Part shown: piece after piece, positions 7,149 through 15,972 of the stretch
Layout of the letters: each line of letters starts with the position of its first letter
Numbering within the stretch: the first letter of the stretch is position 1
Assembly: GCA_020722095.1 (NCBI GenBank)
Contig: DYLM01000012.1
Coordinates: 1-39,407, forward strand
Direction of reading: 5' to 3'
DNA length: 39,407 nucleotides
DNA from: Chloroherpeton thalassium
GTDB taxonomy: Bacteria; Bacteroidota; Ignavibacteria; Kapaibacteriales; UBA2268
Made by a program: the position numbers and the translations under genes
The notes under the pieces: generated by a model
Databases searched by the model: none
What the model was told of the DNA's origin: nothing
Seen by the model: the letters and a program-made list of their open reading frames with translations, nothing else

Positions 7149-7445
7149 TTACACTCTGCAAAGCATATTTAACATTGCTTTTTTTACATTTTCTTCCATT
7201 GTTCTAAGGATTTGCTTTTCGTTTGCTTTTAGCAAGTCTTTTACATCGGGCTCAATTTTATTGCATATTACTGAACTACAATCGTCTAAAAGCACTGAAA
7301 TTTCACTTGCTGTCTTTTTATCATTAGCCCGAAATTCATAATCCACCACATTATGGTCGTCAATTTGGTAAATTAAAAAACCTTCGCTATTGTAAAAGGA
7401 TGGGTTTATTGTTATTTTATCGCTACTTGGAATTGCTACTTTCAT
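7149..7445 (-). CDS. NifX/NafY-like (dinitrogenase cofactor) domain protein
   Basis: The 98-residue protein begins MKVAIPSSDKITINPSF and has an internal LLDDCSSVICNKIEPDVKDL. This resembles the NifB/NifX/NafY ribonuclease-H-like fold (M-K-I-A-I-P-S...; C-D-x-V-I-C-x-x-I-x-x...). Members bind FeMo-co or other Fe-S-Mo clusters, but many genomes without nitrogenase carry stand-alone copies of unknown role. No nif or molybdenum genes lie nearby, so a nitrogenase function is not supported. It converges on the tRNA, with its stop 30 bases away. ATG at 7445 matches the family N-terminus. Confidence 0.7.
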   Translation of the reverse strand: MKVAIPSSDKITINPSFYNSEGFLIYQIDDHNVVDYEFRANDKKTASEISVLLDDCSSVICNKIEPDVKDLLKANEKQILRTMEENVKKAMLNMLCRV

Positions 7446-7608
7446 TGTTTTCCATTATTTTAAAATGCAAAAATATTAAAATTTCATTAATTTCTTGCAA
7501 TAAATAAAAAAAATGAATTATATTAATATTTTTTTTTGTATTTTTAGATTTTAGGAAAGTGTATTTCTTAAAAATCGTTTTTATTGTCGATTATTTTAGG
7601 AGCCTTCA

Positions 7609-10600
7609 ATGGTCAGAACTTTTGAAATAACTAAAAAGACTTTTATTAATTTAACTATCTTTGCAACAATCATATCTGTTATTTTATTTATTTTCGGCTA
7701 TTTTTATTTTGATAAGCAAAAGGAAAAACATATCGAAAATCAGAAAAAAGAATTAAAAGGCATTACCGAAGCATCAGCAAATCTGCTATCTGAATGGTAT
7801 GAAGAAATAGCTATGAACTCAAAGTTAATTTTTGAAAATATCGATTTCAACAATAAATTGACAAATTTTATAATAACAAAATCCCCAAAAGATAAAGATT
7901 TATTGCTTAAAAAATTGCTTGAATCTCGCATTACAAAGTTTGAGGATATTTATTTGTATGATTTTCATAGTGATACACTACTTTCTACTAATAAGTTCAC
8001 TGAAAATTTCAAACTAAACCAAACATTAAAAAGTCAATTACTCCCAAATAAAGTTTTTTCAACAGGTTTTTACTATTGTAAAGAATGCGATAGATTTCAT
8101 TTGGATTTAATTGTGCCAAAAATTATAAATAAACTAACCTATTTTATAGTTTTCCGAATTGATGTTCCACATCATATACTGCGCACATTTCAATTTAAGG
8201 AAAGCAAGTATATATCATTAGATGTCAATTTAGCTATTAAGGACGATGATTCCATTAGACTTATTACTCAACCCAAATTTGCCAAGGAGAAAGTAGTATT
8301 TCACCAAGAGGATACAAATCACGGTCTTGTTCTTGCCTTTCGGGGATATACTGGATTTATTGAGAAATTAAATTTCAAAAATGATAAAGTTGTGGGCTTC
8401 GTTACTCCAATACCTAAAACAAATTTAGCGATTTCCACAGAAGTTAATATTGATGACATATATAAAGAATTTACCGCAGAGGTCATAAATCTAATAGTCA
8501 TACTTTTATTCTTTATCATTTTAGTAACTGCATTATTATCATTTTTCTACACAACAAGGCAAAAGCAATTATACCAAAATTTATGGTTATCCGAGCAAGA
8601 ATACTCGATAACATTAAGCAGTATTGGCGATGCAGTTATAACTACCGATACCGAAGGTAGAGTAACTTTTCTCAATCCAGTTGCCGAAAAGCTAACGGGA
8701 TGGAAAAATTCAGAAGCAATCAATAAAAATGTAGAAGATGTCTTTGTAATTGTTAATGAAATTTCTCGCGAAAAAGTAATTAGTCCTGTAGATATTGTCC
8801 TCAAGGAAGGAATTATTGTAGGACTTGCAAATCACACATTACTTATTTCTAAAGATGGCACAGAAACACCAATTGCCGATAGCGGAGCACCAATCAAAGA
8901 TAAAAGTGGCAACATAAAAGGTGTTGTATTAGTTTTCCGCGATCAAACCGAAGAAAGGCAACATCGTAATTTGCTTGAGCAAAGTGTAAGCAGATTAGTT
9001 AGAGCTGAAGAGGTTTCTAAAACTGGAAATTGGGAATTTCACCTTAATGATAAGAAAATGTGGGGCTCTCAGGGAGCAATGCGGATTTATGAAATAGACG
9101 AAAATCCTATAGATTATGAAATAGTAAGAAAAGTGCCTTTATCTGAATACCGCGAAATGATGGAAATCGCTAAGCAAAATTTAATTCAAAAAGGCGAAGA
9201 GTATAATATTGAATTTAAGATAAAAGGGCAAAAGTCGGGAATAATCAAAGATATTCATAGCATTGCAAAGTATGATAAAGAGAAGAATATTATTTTTGGA
9301 GTAATTCAAGATATTACAGAAAGAAAAAAATTCCTGGAAAAGCTAAAAGAAAGCACTAAAAATTTTAAGTTATTATTTGAAAATTCTCCTTTAGGTGTTT
9401 ATATTGCAGATAAAGATGGCAATATTATTGATGCCAACCAAACTTTGATTGCAATGCTTGGCTCGCCATCGTTAGAAGCTACCAAACAAATCAATGTTCT
9501 TACATTTCCTCCATTGGTTAATAATGGATATGCTAAATATTTTGTTGATGCACGTGATAATAATAAAACAATTTTCCTCGAGATGGAATACACAACAAAA
9601 TGGGGAAAATACTTGTTTCTCTCAAGTTATATTGTACCATTAGCTGATGAATCTGGCAATGTAAAAGTAATTTATACAATAAGTGAAGATATTACAGAAA
9701 GAAAAAATGCAGAAAACGAATTAATAATTGCAAAAAACAGAGCAGAAGAAAGCGATTTACTCAAATCAGCATTTTTGGCAAATATGAGCCACGAAATCCG
9801 GACTCCGATGAATGCTATTATTGGATTTTCTAAATTTTTAGAAGATGATGATTTAGATAAAGCAGAAAGAGATGAATATTTAAAAATAATCAACCAAAAA
9901 GGTGCAGATTTATTGCAATTAATTGATGATATTTTAGATTTATCCAAAATTGAAGCAAATCAGCTTGTTTTATTCCATACAACAAGCGAAGTTTATCCAG
10001 TAATATTCGAGGTAGTGAATTCATTCAATAAAACTTTCAAATTACAGGAATATAAATACGATAAAAAGATTGATGTGGTTATTGGGCAAACAAATCCCGA
10101 AAAAATTGAATGCAGAACAGATTTCAATCGATTGAAGCAAATCCTTAACAATCTTATTAGCAATGCAATGAAGTTCACCGACAAGGGTTATGTAGAGGTT
10201 GGATATCAATTATTAGATGACAAAATTGAATTTTATGTGAAAGATACGGGAATTGGAATTGCTCCCGAGAATTTTGATAAGATATTCCAACGATTCCGAC
10301 AGGGTGATGATTATTACCAAAGTAGAAAATACGGAGGTACTGGATTAGGTTTAGCAATAGTTCGTGGTTTGGTGGAAGCATTGGGAGGTCGCATTTGGGT
10401 GGAATCAGAATTAGGGGTTGGCTCTACATTTAGGTTTACAATTGATTATATTCCATCCGCAGAATTAATTGACACAAGACCCGATGTAATTTCACAAAGA
10501 AAACTTGGAACTACCGATATTCTGATTAAAGTTTTAATTGTAGAAGATGATTATACTAACTATCAACTACTGAAAACTACATTGAATAAAATTTGCAATT

Positions 10601-10890
10601 GTAGCATTTTGTATGCACAAGATGGACAAGAAGCACTTGATATTTACAATTCCAACACGGACATAGATGTTATTTTTATGGATATTGGTATGCCGGTTAT
10701 GAATGGAATAGAAGCATTCAGGCATTTAAAAGAAATGAAATTCGAGGGGAAAATAATAGCGGTTACTGCTTATGTAATGACCGAAGAAAAGGAAAAAATA
10801 AAATCAGTTGGATTTGATGGATACATTTCCAAGCCATATACAATTAATGATATAGTGAATATTATGAATGATTTAAATAATGTTAATTAA
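7609..10890 (+). CDS. Hybrid sensor histidine kinase with three PAS domains and a receiver
   Basis: Membrane kinase of 1093 residues. TM1 is at about 11-31, an extracytoplasmic sensor of about 255 residues follows, and TM2 is at about 291-313. PAS1 starts near 327 (GDAVITTDTEGRVTFLNPVA); PAS2 and PAS3 follow to about 700, each ending with D-I-T-E-R-K. The dimerisation domain holds FLANMSHEIRTPMNAIIGF with phospho-His728. The ATPase has NNLISNAMKF, DTGIGIAPENF and GGTGLGLAIVRGLVE. A C-terminal receiver has the acidic pair EDD, phospho-Asp1025 (IFMDIGMPVMNG) and Lys in SKPY. There is no output domain, so phosphate probably passes to a partner. AGGAG at 7598-7602 fixes the start. It leads an operon with hemerythrin and LuxR-type genes. 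Confidence 0.95.
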   Translation: MVRTFEITKKTFINLTIFATIISVILFIFGYFYFDKQKEKHIENQKKELKGITEASANLLSEWYEEIAMNSKLIFENIDFNNKLTNFIITKSPKDKDLLLKKLLESRITKFEDIYLYDFHSDTLLSTNKFTENFKLNQTLKSQLLPNKVFSTGFYYCKECDRFHLDLIVPKIINKLTYFIVFRIDVPHHILRTFQFKESKYISLDVNLAIKDDDSIRLITQPKFAKEKVVFHQEDTNHGLVLAFRGYTGFIEKLNFKNDKVVGFVTPIPKTNLAISTEVNIDDIYKEFTAEVINLIVILLFFIILVTALLSFFYTTRQKQLYQNLWLSEQEYSITLSSIGDAVITTDTEGRVTFLNPVAEKLTGWKNSEAINKNVEDVFVIVNEISREKVISPVDIVLKEGIIVGLANHTLLISKDGTETPIADSGAPIKDKSGNIKGVVLVFRDQTEERQHRNLLEQSVSRLVRAEEVSKTGNWEFHLNDKKMWGSQGAMRIYEIDENPIDYEIVRKVPLSEYREMMEIAKQNLIQKGEEYNIEFKIKGQKSGIIKDIHSIAKYDKEKNIIFGVIQDITERKKFLEKLKESTKNFKLLFENSPLGVYIADKDGNIIDANQTLIAMLGSPSLEATKQINVLTFPPLVNNGYAKYFVDARDNNKTIFLEMEYTTKWGKYLFLSSYIVPLADESGNVKVIYTISEDITERKNAENELIIAKNRAEESDLLKSAFLANMSHEIRTPMNAIIGFSKFLEDDDLDKAERDEYLKIINQKGADLLQLIDDILDLSKIEANQLVLFHTTSEVYPVIFEVVNSFNKTFKLQEYKYDKKIDVVIGQTNPEKIECRTDFNRLKQILNNLISNAMKFTDKGYVEVGYQLLDDKIEFYVKDTGIGIAPENFDKIFQRFRQGDDYYQSRKYGGTGLGLAIVRGLVEALGGRIWVESELGVGSTFRFTIDYIPSAELIDTRPDVISQRKLGTTDILIKVLIVEDDYTNYQLLKTTLNKICNCSILYAQDGQEALDIYNSNTDIDVIFMDIGMPVMNGIEAFRHLKEMKFEGKIIAVTAYVMTEEKEKIKSVGFDGYISKPYTINDIVNIMNDLNNVN

Positions 10891-10910
10891 AATTAAAATT
10901 AAAATTAATT

Positions 10911-11615
10911 ATGTATCAAACAAAAAAGAATTTTGTAAAATCCGGCACAATTATATATGACTTAATATTAGATAATCCTAATATTTTGCTTTTGATAGAA
11001 CACTTTGGGGCAAATCCAAATGTCGGCGATTTAACTATTTCTGAATATTGCAAAGCAAATAAAATTAATGAAGAGATTTTTATTCTTTTTGCAAATCTAT
11101 ATAACGGTTTCAATAAAATTGATATTTCCAAGCTAAAGACTGAAGATATTCCCAAGATTGTTAATTTCCTCAAAAATTGTCATACTTACTATTTAAAGGA
11201 GAAATACCCCGAGATAATTAGTTTGATTTCGGAGTTGCAGGAAACAAATAAAGGCAGAGAAATTGATTTGATTTTAAAGTTTTTCAATGAATATTTTGAT
11301 GAAGTACGCGAGCATTTAGAGTATGAAGATAGCATTGTATTCCCTTATATTCAAGAGCTTATCAGCAATTCAATAAATCATACTACCAACTCTTCTTTCT
11401 CGGTTGATGAATATCGCGAACATCACACCGACATTGAATTTAAATTGTCTGAACTTAATAATCTTCTACTAAAGCATATTAAAATATCTGACAATATTCG
11501 TGTCTTGCGTAAGATAATTTTTGATTTATTCGAGCTTGAACAAGACTTATTTGTGCATTCTTTAATCGAAGAAAATGTATTGGTTCCATTAGTTAAAAGA
11601 ATTGAAAATGGTTAG
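10911..11615 (+). CDS. Hemerythrin-domain protein (RIC/ScdA-like)
   Basis: This 234-residue protein has an N-terminal region of about 75 residues like the small domain preceding hemerythrin in iron-centre repair proteins (LLLIEHFGANPNVGDLTISE). A four-helix hemerythrin domain follows with ligands at His91, His135 and Glu139 (REHLEYED), His171/172 (YREHHTD), His216 and Glu220/221 (FVHSLIEEN). A di-iron site binding O2 or NO is expected. It lies 20 bases after the hybrid kinase and 9 before the LuxR-type gene. The context suggests a soluble oxygen or NO sensor, or a repair protein induced by them; the sequence cannot tell which. Confidence 0.85.
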   Translation: MYQTKKNFVKSGTIIYDLILDNPNILLLIEHFGANPNVGDLTISEYCKANKINEEIFILFANLYNGFNKIDISKLKTEDIPKIVNFLKNCHTYYLKEKYPEIISLISELQETNKGREIDLILKFFNEYFDEVREHLEYEDSIVFPYIQELISNSINHTTNSSFSVDEYREHHTDIEFKLSELNNLLLKHIKISDNIRVLRKIIFDLFELEQDLFVHSLIEENVLVPLVKRIENG

Positions 11616-11624
11616 AAATAGAAT

Positions 11625-12230
11625 ATGATTAATTACTCAATTAAGTATAAAGCCAATATTTATATTCTTGAACCATCTGATATTGTTTATGAAGGACTTG
11701 TGAATCTTATCCTAAAATTCAGCAATCACTTTACAGTTTATCGAATTGAAACAATAGACGAGTTGGATATGATTGATATTAATAAGAATATCAATATTGG
11801 TCTAATCAATCCGATTTTTTTGAGTTGCAATAATAGAATTATTCAAAATTTAAAGAAAAATCACCCCGATTTTATTTGGATTGGCATTATTTACAATCAT
11901 TATCGCGAGGATTTATTGCAGTTTCTTGATGGTTTTATTAAAATTACCGACACACTCGAAAGAATTTACAATACTTTAAATAATATTTTAAGCCATCAAC
12001 ATAGCCTTGAAGCAGATGATATTACTATTCTTTCAGATAGAGAGATGCAAGTTTTGAAGGAAATTGTAAAAGGCAAGCAGAACAAAGAGATTTCCGATAC
12101 TTTAAACATAAGTATTCATACTGTAATGAGTCATCGCAAGAATATCGCTAAAAAAACTGGCATTAAAAGTATTTCTGCTCTTACTGTTTATGCAATTACC
12201 AATAAAATAATACAATTAGAAGAAGTGTAA
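11625..12230 (+). CDS. LuxR-type regulator with degenerate receiver domain
   Basis: The 201-residue product ends in a GerE/LuxR helix-turn-helix (LSDREMQVLKEIVKGKQNKE then ISDTLNISIHTVMSHRKNIA). The N-terminal 125 residues have receiver-like spacing (ANIYILEPSDIVYEGLVNLI; INIGLINPIFLS), but the phospho-acceptor Asp is replaced (GLINP where V-x-x-D is expected) and the acidic pair is gone (E-P). The domain therefore cannot be phosphorylated conventionally and may be controlled by protein binding, perhaps by the hemerythrin gene product encoded 9 bases upstream. ATG at 11625. No terminator is evident before valS. Confidence 0.88.
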   Translation: MINYSIKYKANIYILEPSDIVYEGLVNLILKFSNHFTVYRIETIDELDMIDINKNINIGLINPIFLSCNNRIIQNLKKNHPDFIWIGIIYNHYREDLLQFLDGFIKITDTLERIYNTLNNILSHQHSLEADDITILSDREMQVLKEIVKGKQNKEISDTLNISIHTVMSHRKNIAKKTGIKSISALTVYAITNKIIQLEEV

Positions 12231-12308
12231 ATACACATACTCCTCAAACTCATTTTTCACTCAATTGATCAATTTAATTTCAAATTCAATAAATTGATAA
12301 TATTTAGT

Positions 12309-12316
12309 TAATTTTG
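12309..12316 (+). promoter_or_regulatory. Probable -7 box of the valS operon
   Basis: TAATTTTG matches the Bacteroidota -7 element and sits 44 bases before the valS ATG. The -33 position 19 bases upstream reads TCAA, a poor match to TTTG, so this is a one-box prediction. Confidence 0.5.
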
Positions 12317-12359
12317 TAATCTATATTTATAAATTTTCATCAAAAATATTATTAAAGTT

Positions 12360-15065
12360 ATGGATTTTAATTTTCCAAAATCATTTTCGAGTATTGAACG
12401 GGAACAATATTGGTATAAAAATTGGCAAGACCAAGGCATTTTTAAAGTATCAGACAATTCAGAAAATCAAAGTTATAGCATTCTTATGCCACCGCCGAAT
12501 GTTACAGGAATTTTGCATTTCGGGCACGTACTAAATATCACAATTCAAGATATTTACATTAGATTCAAAAGAATGCAGTCCTATGATTCTTGCTGGTTTC
12601 CTGGCACTGATCATGCGGGAATTGCTACTCAAACTCGTGTAGAATCCGAATTGAAAAAGCAAGGACTTACTCGATACGATTTAGGCAGGGAAAAATTTAT
12701 TGATAAAGTTTGGGAATGGCGCAATCAATATGGCTCTATAATCTTTGAGCAAATGCGTCAATTGGGAATTTCGCCCGATTGGGACAGAACACTTTTTACG
12801 ATGGACGAAACAGCAAGTAATTCTGTTCGTGATGTATTTATTAAACTTTTTGATGAAGGTTTGATTTATAAAGGTCAAAGAATAATTAATTGGTCGCCTT
12901 TGGCACGCACTGCACTTTCCGATGAAGAAGTAGAATATCGTGAAGTTAAAGAATTTTTATATACATTAAAATATAAATTTGTTGATTCAGATGAATATTT
13001 ACAAGTTGCCACAGTTCGCCCCGAAACTATTTTTGGTGATGTGGCAATAGCAGTAAATCCAAATGATGCAAGATATAAAGATTTAATCGGGAAAATGGTA
13101 ATTGTTCCAATTGTAAACCGCGAAATTGCAATTATAGCAGATGATTATGCCGATCCTGCATTTGGTACAGGCTGTGTGAAAATCACTCCCGCCCACGACC
13201 CAAATGATTTTTTAGTTGGTGAAAGACATAATTTACCGCAAATTAATACAATTAATCCTGATGGAACTTTGAACGAACTTGCTGGTAAATATAATACTTT
13301 GGACAGATTTGTTGCACGTAAGCAACTTGTTAAAGATTTGGAAGAAGCTGAACTAATGGAAAAAATTGAGGATTACACGCATAATGTTGGATTTTCGCAA
13401 CGCGGTGGCGAACCTGTTGAACCATATTTGAGTAATCAATGGTTTGTGAAAATGAAACCTTTGGCAGAAATCGCTTTAGAGGTTGTTCGCAATGGTGAAA
13501 TCCAATTTTATCCAAACCACTGGGTGAAAACTTATGAACACTGGATGACGAATATTCGTGATTGGTGTATTTCTCGTCAACTTTGGTGGGGACATAGAAT
13601 TCCTGTTTATTACACTGCTGATGGGCAATTTACAGCTGCGAAGGACGAAAATGAAGCAAGATTAAAGCTTAATTTACCTGCAAATGAACAATTAACACAA
13701 GACGAAGATGTATTGGATACTTGGTTCTCATCTTGGTTATGGCCTATGACAACAATGCGTTGGAAAATGGACGAGGGCTTTTCTCCAGCTATGCAGAAGT
13801 TCTTACCAACTGATTTATTGGTGACAGCTCCCGATATTATTTTCTTCTGGGTTGCAAGAATGATAATGGCATCTGTAAAATTTACGGGAAAAATTCCTTT
13901 CAAAAATGTATATTTCACCTCCACTATTCGCGATGGAAAAGGTAGAAAATTATCTAAATCTTTGGGTAATTCTCCTGATCCATTGAATATTGTATCGAAA
14001 TATGGTGCTGATGCAGTGCGATTTACTGTTTTATATCTTGCTCCTCTTGGTCAGGACATCAAGATGGATGTTGACGTAAAAGCCCAAGATATTCCTTCGA
14101 TGGAGATCGGGAGAAATTTTGCAAATAAGATATGGAATGTGGCTCGTTTCCTCCAAATGAAAGCAGAATCGATTATTGATGATGATTTAATGAATGACGA
14201 TACTAATAATTATGAACTTTCCATTACTGATAAGTGGATAGATTCTCGATTGAATTCAACAATTAAAAAATCAATAGAAACATTAAATAATTATCGCTTG
14301 AACGAGTATTCCAAAATATTATACGATTTTATTTGGAAGGATTTCTGCGATTGGTATGTTGAAATGTTCAAAGTTCAATTTAATAAGGCAAAGACCTCAC
14401 ACGAAAAAAGACAATTAGTTAAATTTGTTTTAAATAAATATGAAGATATTTTAAAATTAATACATCCAGTGATGCCGTTTATTTCTGAAGAAATATGGCA
14501 TTTACTTTACCAGAAGCACGATGATGAATCAATCTCAACACAGATGTTTCCTACTTTTAATGAAAATTCAATCTCGCAAGAAGTTGAAAATGTATTTGAA
14601 TTAATTCAATATACCATTGATGAAATCAGAAGCTTGCGTTCAAGTATGAATATTGCTCCAAATGTATTATTGCCAATTTCCATAAAATTGCCAGATGATA
14701 AATTAAGTGAGTATTTCACTTCCGTTAGCAATTCAATCAAGGAATTATCCAAGGCAAGTGAAATTTGTATCAATCCCGAAGTTAATCCAAGTCGCTCAAT
14801 AATTAGTGTTATACGAAATATAGAGATATTCATTACATTAGACGAGAACTTTGATTTCAATAATGAGCTTCAAAGATTAGAAAAAGAATTATCACGTTTA
14901 TCCAATAATATTGCATCAACAGATAAAAAGTTGTCAAATGAAAAATTTGTTTCGAACGCAGCACCAGAACTTGTTGCTTACGAAAAAGAAAAATTAGATA
15001 ATATGAAGAATACTTATGATAAAACATTGATAAATATCAATAATATCAAGAGTTTATTAAAATAA
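12360..15065 (+). CDS. valS: Valyl-tRNA synthetase
   Basis: Class I synthetase of 901 residues. The HIGH motif is ILHFGHVLN (HFGH at 53-56) after MPPPNVTG. The CP1 editing domain runs from about 190 to 340 (TVRPETIFGDVAIAVNP; GTGCVKITPAHDPND). The KMSKS motif is GRKLSKSLGNSPDPL. The tRNA-binding helical domain and a C-terminal coiled coil (LQRLEKELSRLSNN) complete a normal ValRS. It leads a tight run with folB (21-base gap), folK and dnaG, all plus strand and ending at a strong terminator. The ATG at 12360 gives the usual start to FPKSFSSIEREQYWY. Confidence 0.98.
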   Translation: MDFNFPKSFSSIEREQYWYKNWQDQGIFKVSDNSENQSYSILMPPPNVTGILHFGHVLNITIQDIYIRFKRMQSYDSCWFPGTDHAGIATQTRVESELKKQGLTRYDLGREKFIDKVWEWRNQYGSIIFEQMRQLGISPDWDRTLFTMDETASNSVRDVFIKLFDEGLIYKGQRIINWSPLARTALSDEEVEYREVKEFLYTLKYKFVDSDEYLQVATVRPETIFGDVAIAVNPNDARYKDLIGKMVIVPIVNREIAIIADDYADPAFGTGCVKITPAHDPNDFLVGERHNLPQINTINPDGTLNELAGKYNTLDRFVARKQLVKDLEEAELMEKIEDYTHNVGFSQRGGEPVEPYLSNQWFVKMKPLAEIALEVVRNGEIQFYPNHWVKTYEHWMTNIRDWCISRQLWWGHRIPVYYTADGQFTAAKDENEARLKLNLPANEQLTQDEDVLDTWFSSWLWPMTTMRWKMDEGFSPAMQKFLPTDLLVTAPDIIFFWVARMIMASVKFTGKIPFKNVYFTSTIRDGKGRKLSKSLGNSPDPLNIVSKYGADAVRFTVLYLAPLGQDIKMDVDVKAQDIPSMEIGRNFANKIWNVARFLQMKAESIIDDDLMNDDTNNYELSITDKWIDSRLNSTIKKSIETLNNYRLNEYSKILYDFIWKDFCDWYVEMFKVQFNKAKTSHEKRQLVKFVLNKYEDILKLIHPVMPFISEEIWHLLYQKHDDESISTQMFPTFNENSISQEVENVFELIQYTIDEIRSLRSSMNIAPNVLLPISIKLPDDKLSEYFTSVSNSIKELSKASEICINPEVNPSRSIISVIRNIEIFITLDENFDFNNELQRLEKELSRLSNNIASTDKKLSNEKFVSNAAPELVAYEKEKLDNMKNTYDKTLININNIKSLLK

Positions 15066-15086
15066 GTATAAATCAGGAATTATAAG

Positions 15087-15461
15087 ATGACGAAATCATT
15101 AAGTAAAATTGAAATAAAAGGTCTGCAATTTTATGCCTACCATGGAGTGATGACCGAAGAAAAAGAAATAGGTGGTAAGTTCGAGATTGATTTGGAATAT
15201 TATTACAATGCAACCAAGGCAATTATTGCAGATGATTTGAATTATGCAGTAAATTACAAAGAAATTCTATTCGATATTGCAGAATTTATGAATGGGGATT
15301 CTTACAACTTAATTGAAACGATCGCTTATGAATTACTCTCGAATCTGATGGAAAAATATGAAAATGTTACAAAGATGACAATAAGAGTAAGAAAATATAA
15401 TATTCCTTACAAGGGAACTCTAAATTATGTGGAAACAGAACAAACAATTGAAAGAGAATGA
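15087..15461 (+). CDS. folB: Dihydroneopterin aldolase
   Basis: FolB converts 7,8-dihydroneopterin to 6-hydroxymethyl-dihydropterin and glycolaldehyde in folate synthesis. The 124-residue product has the family signature from the N-terminus: IEIKGLQFYAYHGVMTEEKE, with the Tyr and the H-G pair; the substrate-binding region LIETIAYELLSNLMEKYENV with its conserved Glu; and the late catalytic Lys region (YNIPYKGTLNYV). It overlaps the next gene, folK, by 35 bases, so the two consecutive folate enzymes are probably translationally coupled. Confidence 0.95.
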   Translation: MTKSLSKIEIKGLQFYAYHGVMTEEKEIGGKFEIDLEYYYNATKAIIADDLNYAVNYKEILFDIAEFMNGDSYNLIETIAYELLSNLMEKYENVTKMTIRVRKYNIPYKGTLNYVETEQTIERE

Positions 15462-15957
15462 GAATATTTTACAGAAAATTATTCTTTCAATTGGGTCAAA
15501 TATTGGGAAATCGCAAGAGAATATAAATTCTGCCATTGAAATAATGCAAGATATTGGAATTATTAAAAATGTCAGATTATCTTCGTTTTTTTCAACAGAA
15601 CCAATAGGTTTCACTTCAAATAATTGGTTTTACAATATTGCATTGTCGGCAACAACTTATTTATCTTATCATCAATTTTTGTTTTTTGCAAAGTCAATTG
15701 AGTATCAATTTGGTAGAAAAGCAAAATATAGAATTTCTGATAGGGAATTGGACATTGATATTTTATTTTATGGAGATAGTGTAATCTCCGACAAAATGAT
15801 TACTATTCCTCATCCAAAATTGCAAGACAGAAATTTTGTACTTATTCCATTAAATGAAATTGAACCTGATTTTATTCATCCTATTTTAAATAAACCAGTT
15901 TCAGAATTACTAAAATCAACTACTGACTTTTCACGGGTAAATAAACTTGCAATATAA
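15427..15957 (+). CDS. folK: 2-amino-4-hydroxy-6-hydroxymethyldihydropteridine pyrophosphokinase
   Basis: FolK transfers pyrophosphate from ATP to the pterin made by FolB. The 176-residue protein has IILSIGSNIGKSQENINSAI (N-terminal signature), FFSTEPIGFTSNNWFYN, FGRKAKYRISDRELDIDILF with the Mg-binding D-x-D, and IPHPKLQDRNFVLIPLNEI. The ATG at 15427 lies inside folB; no later in-frame ATG precedes the signature, so either the 35-base overlap is real or a non-ATG start closer to the signature is used. dnaG begins 15 bases after the stop. Confidence 0.95.
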   Translation: MWKQNKQLKENENILQKIILSIGSNIGKSQENINSAIEIMQDIGIIKNVRLSSFFSTEPIGFTSNNWFYNIALSATTYLSYHQFLFFAKSIEYQFGRKAKYRISDRELDIDILFYGDSVISDKMITIPHPKLQDRNFVLIPLNEIEPDFIHPILNKPVSELLKSTTDFSRVNKLAI

Positions 15958-15972
15958 CTAATATACAAAATA

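Noticed and set aside
13610-13924. Antisense frame of 104 codons inside valS
   Set aside because: It is the shadow of a strongly conserved synthetase core on the opposite strand; similar shadows occur within secA, the kinase gene and the HybA-like gene.
15427-15461. Possible frameshift at the folB-folK overlap
   Set aside because: Both proteins have complete family N- and C-termini in their own frames, so the overlap is better read as coupled adjacent genes than as a broken fusion.
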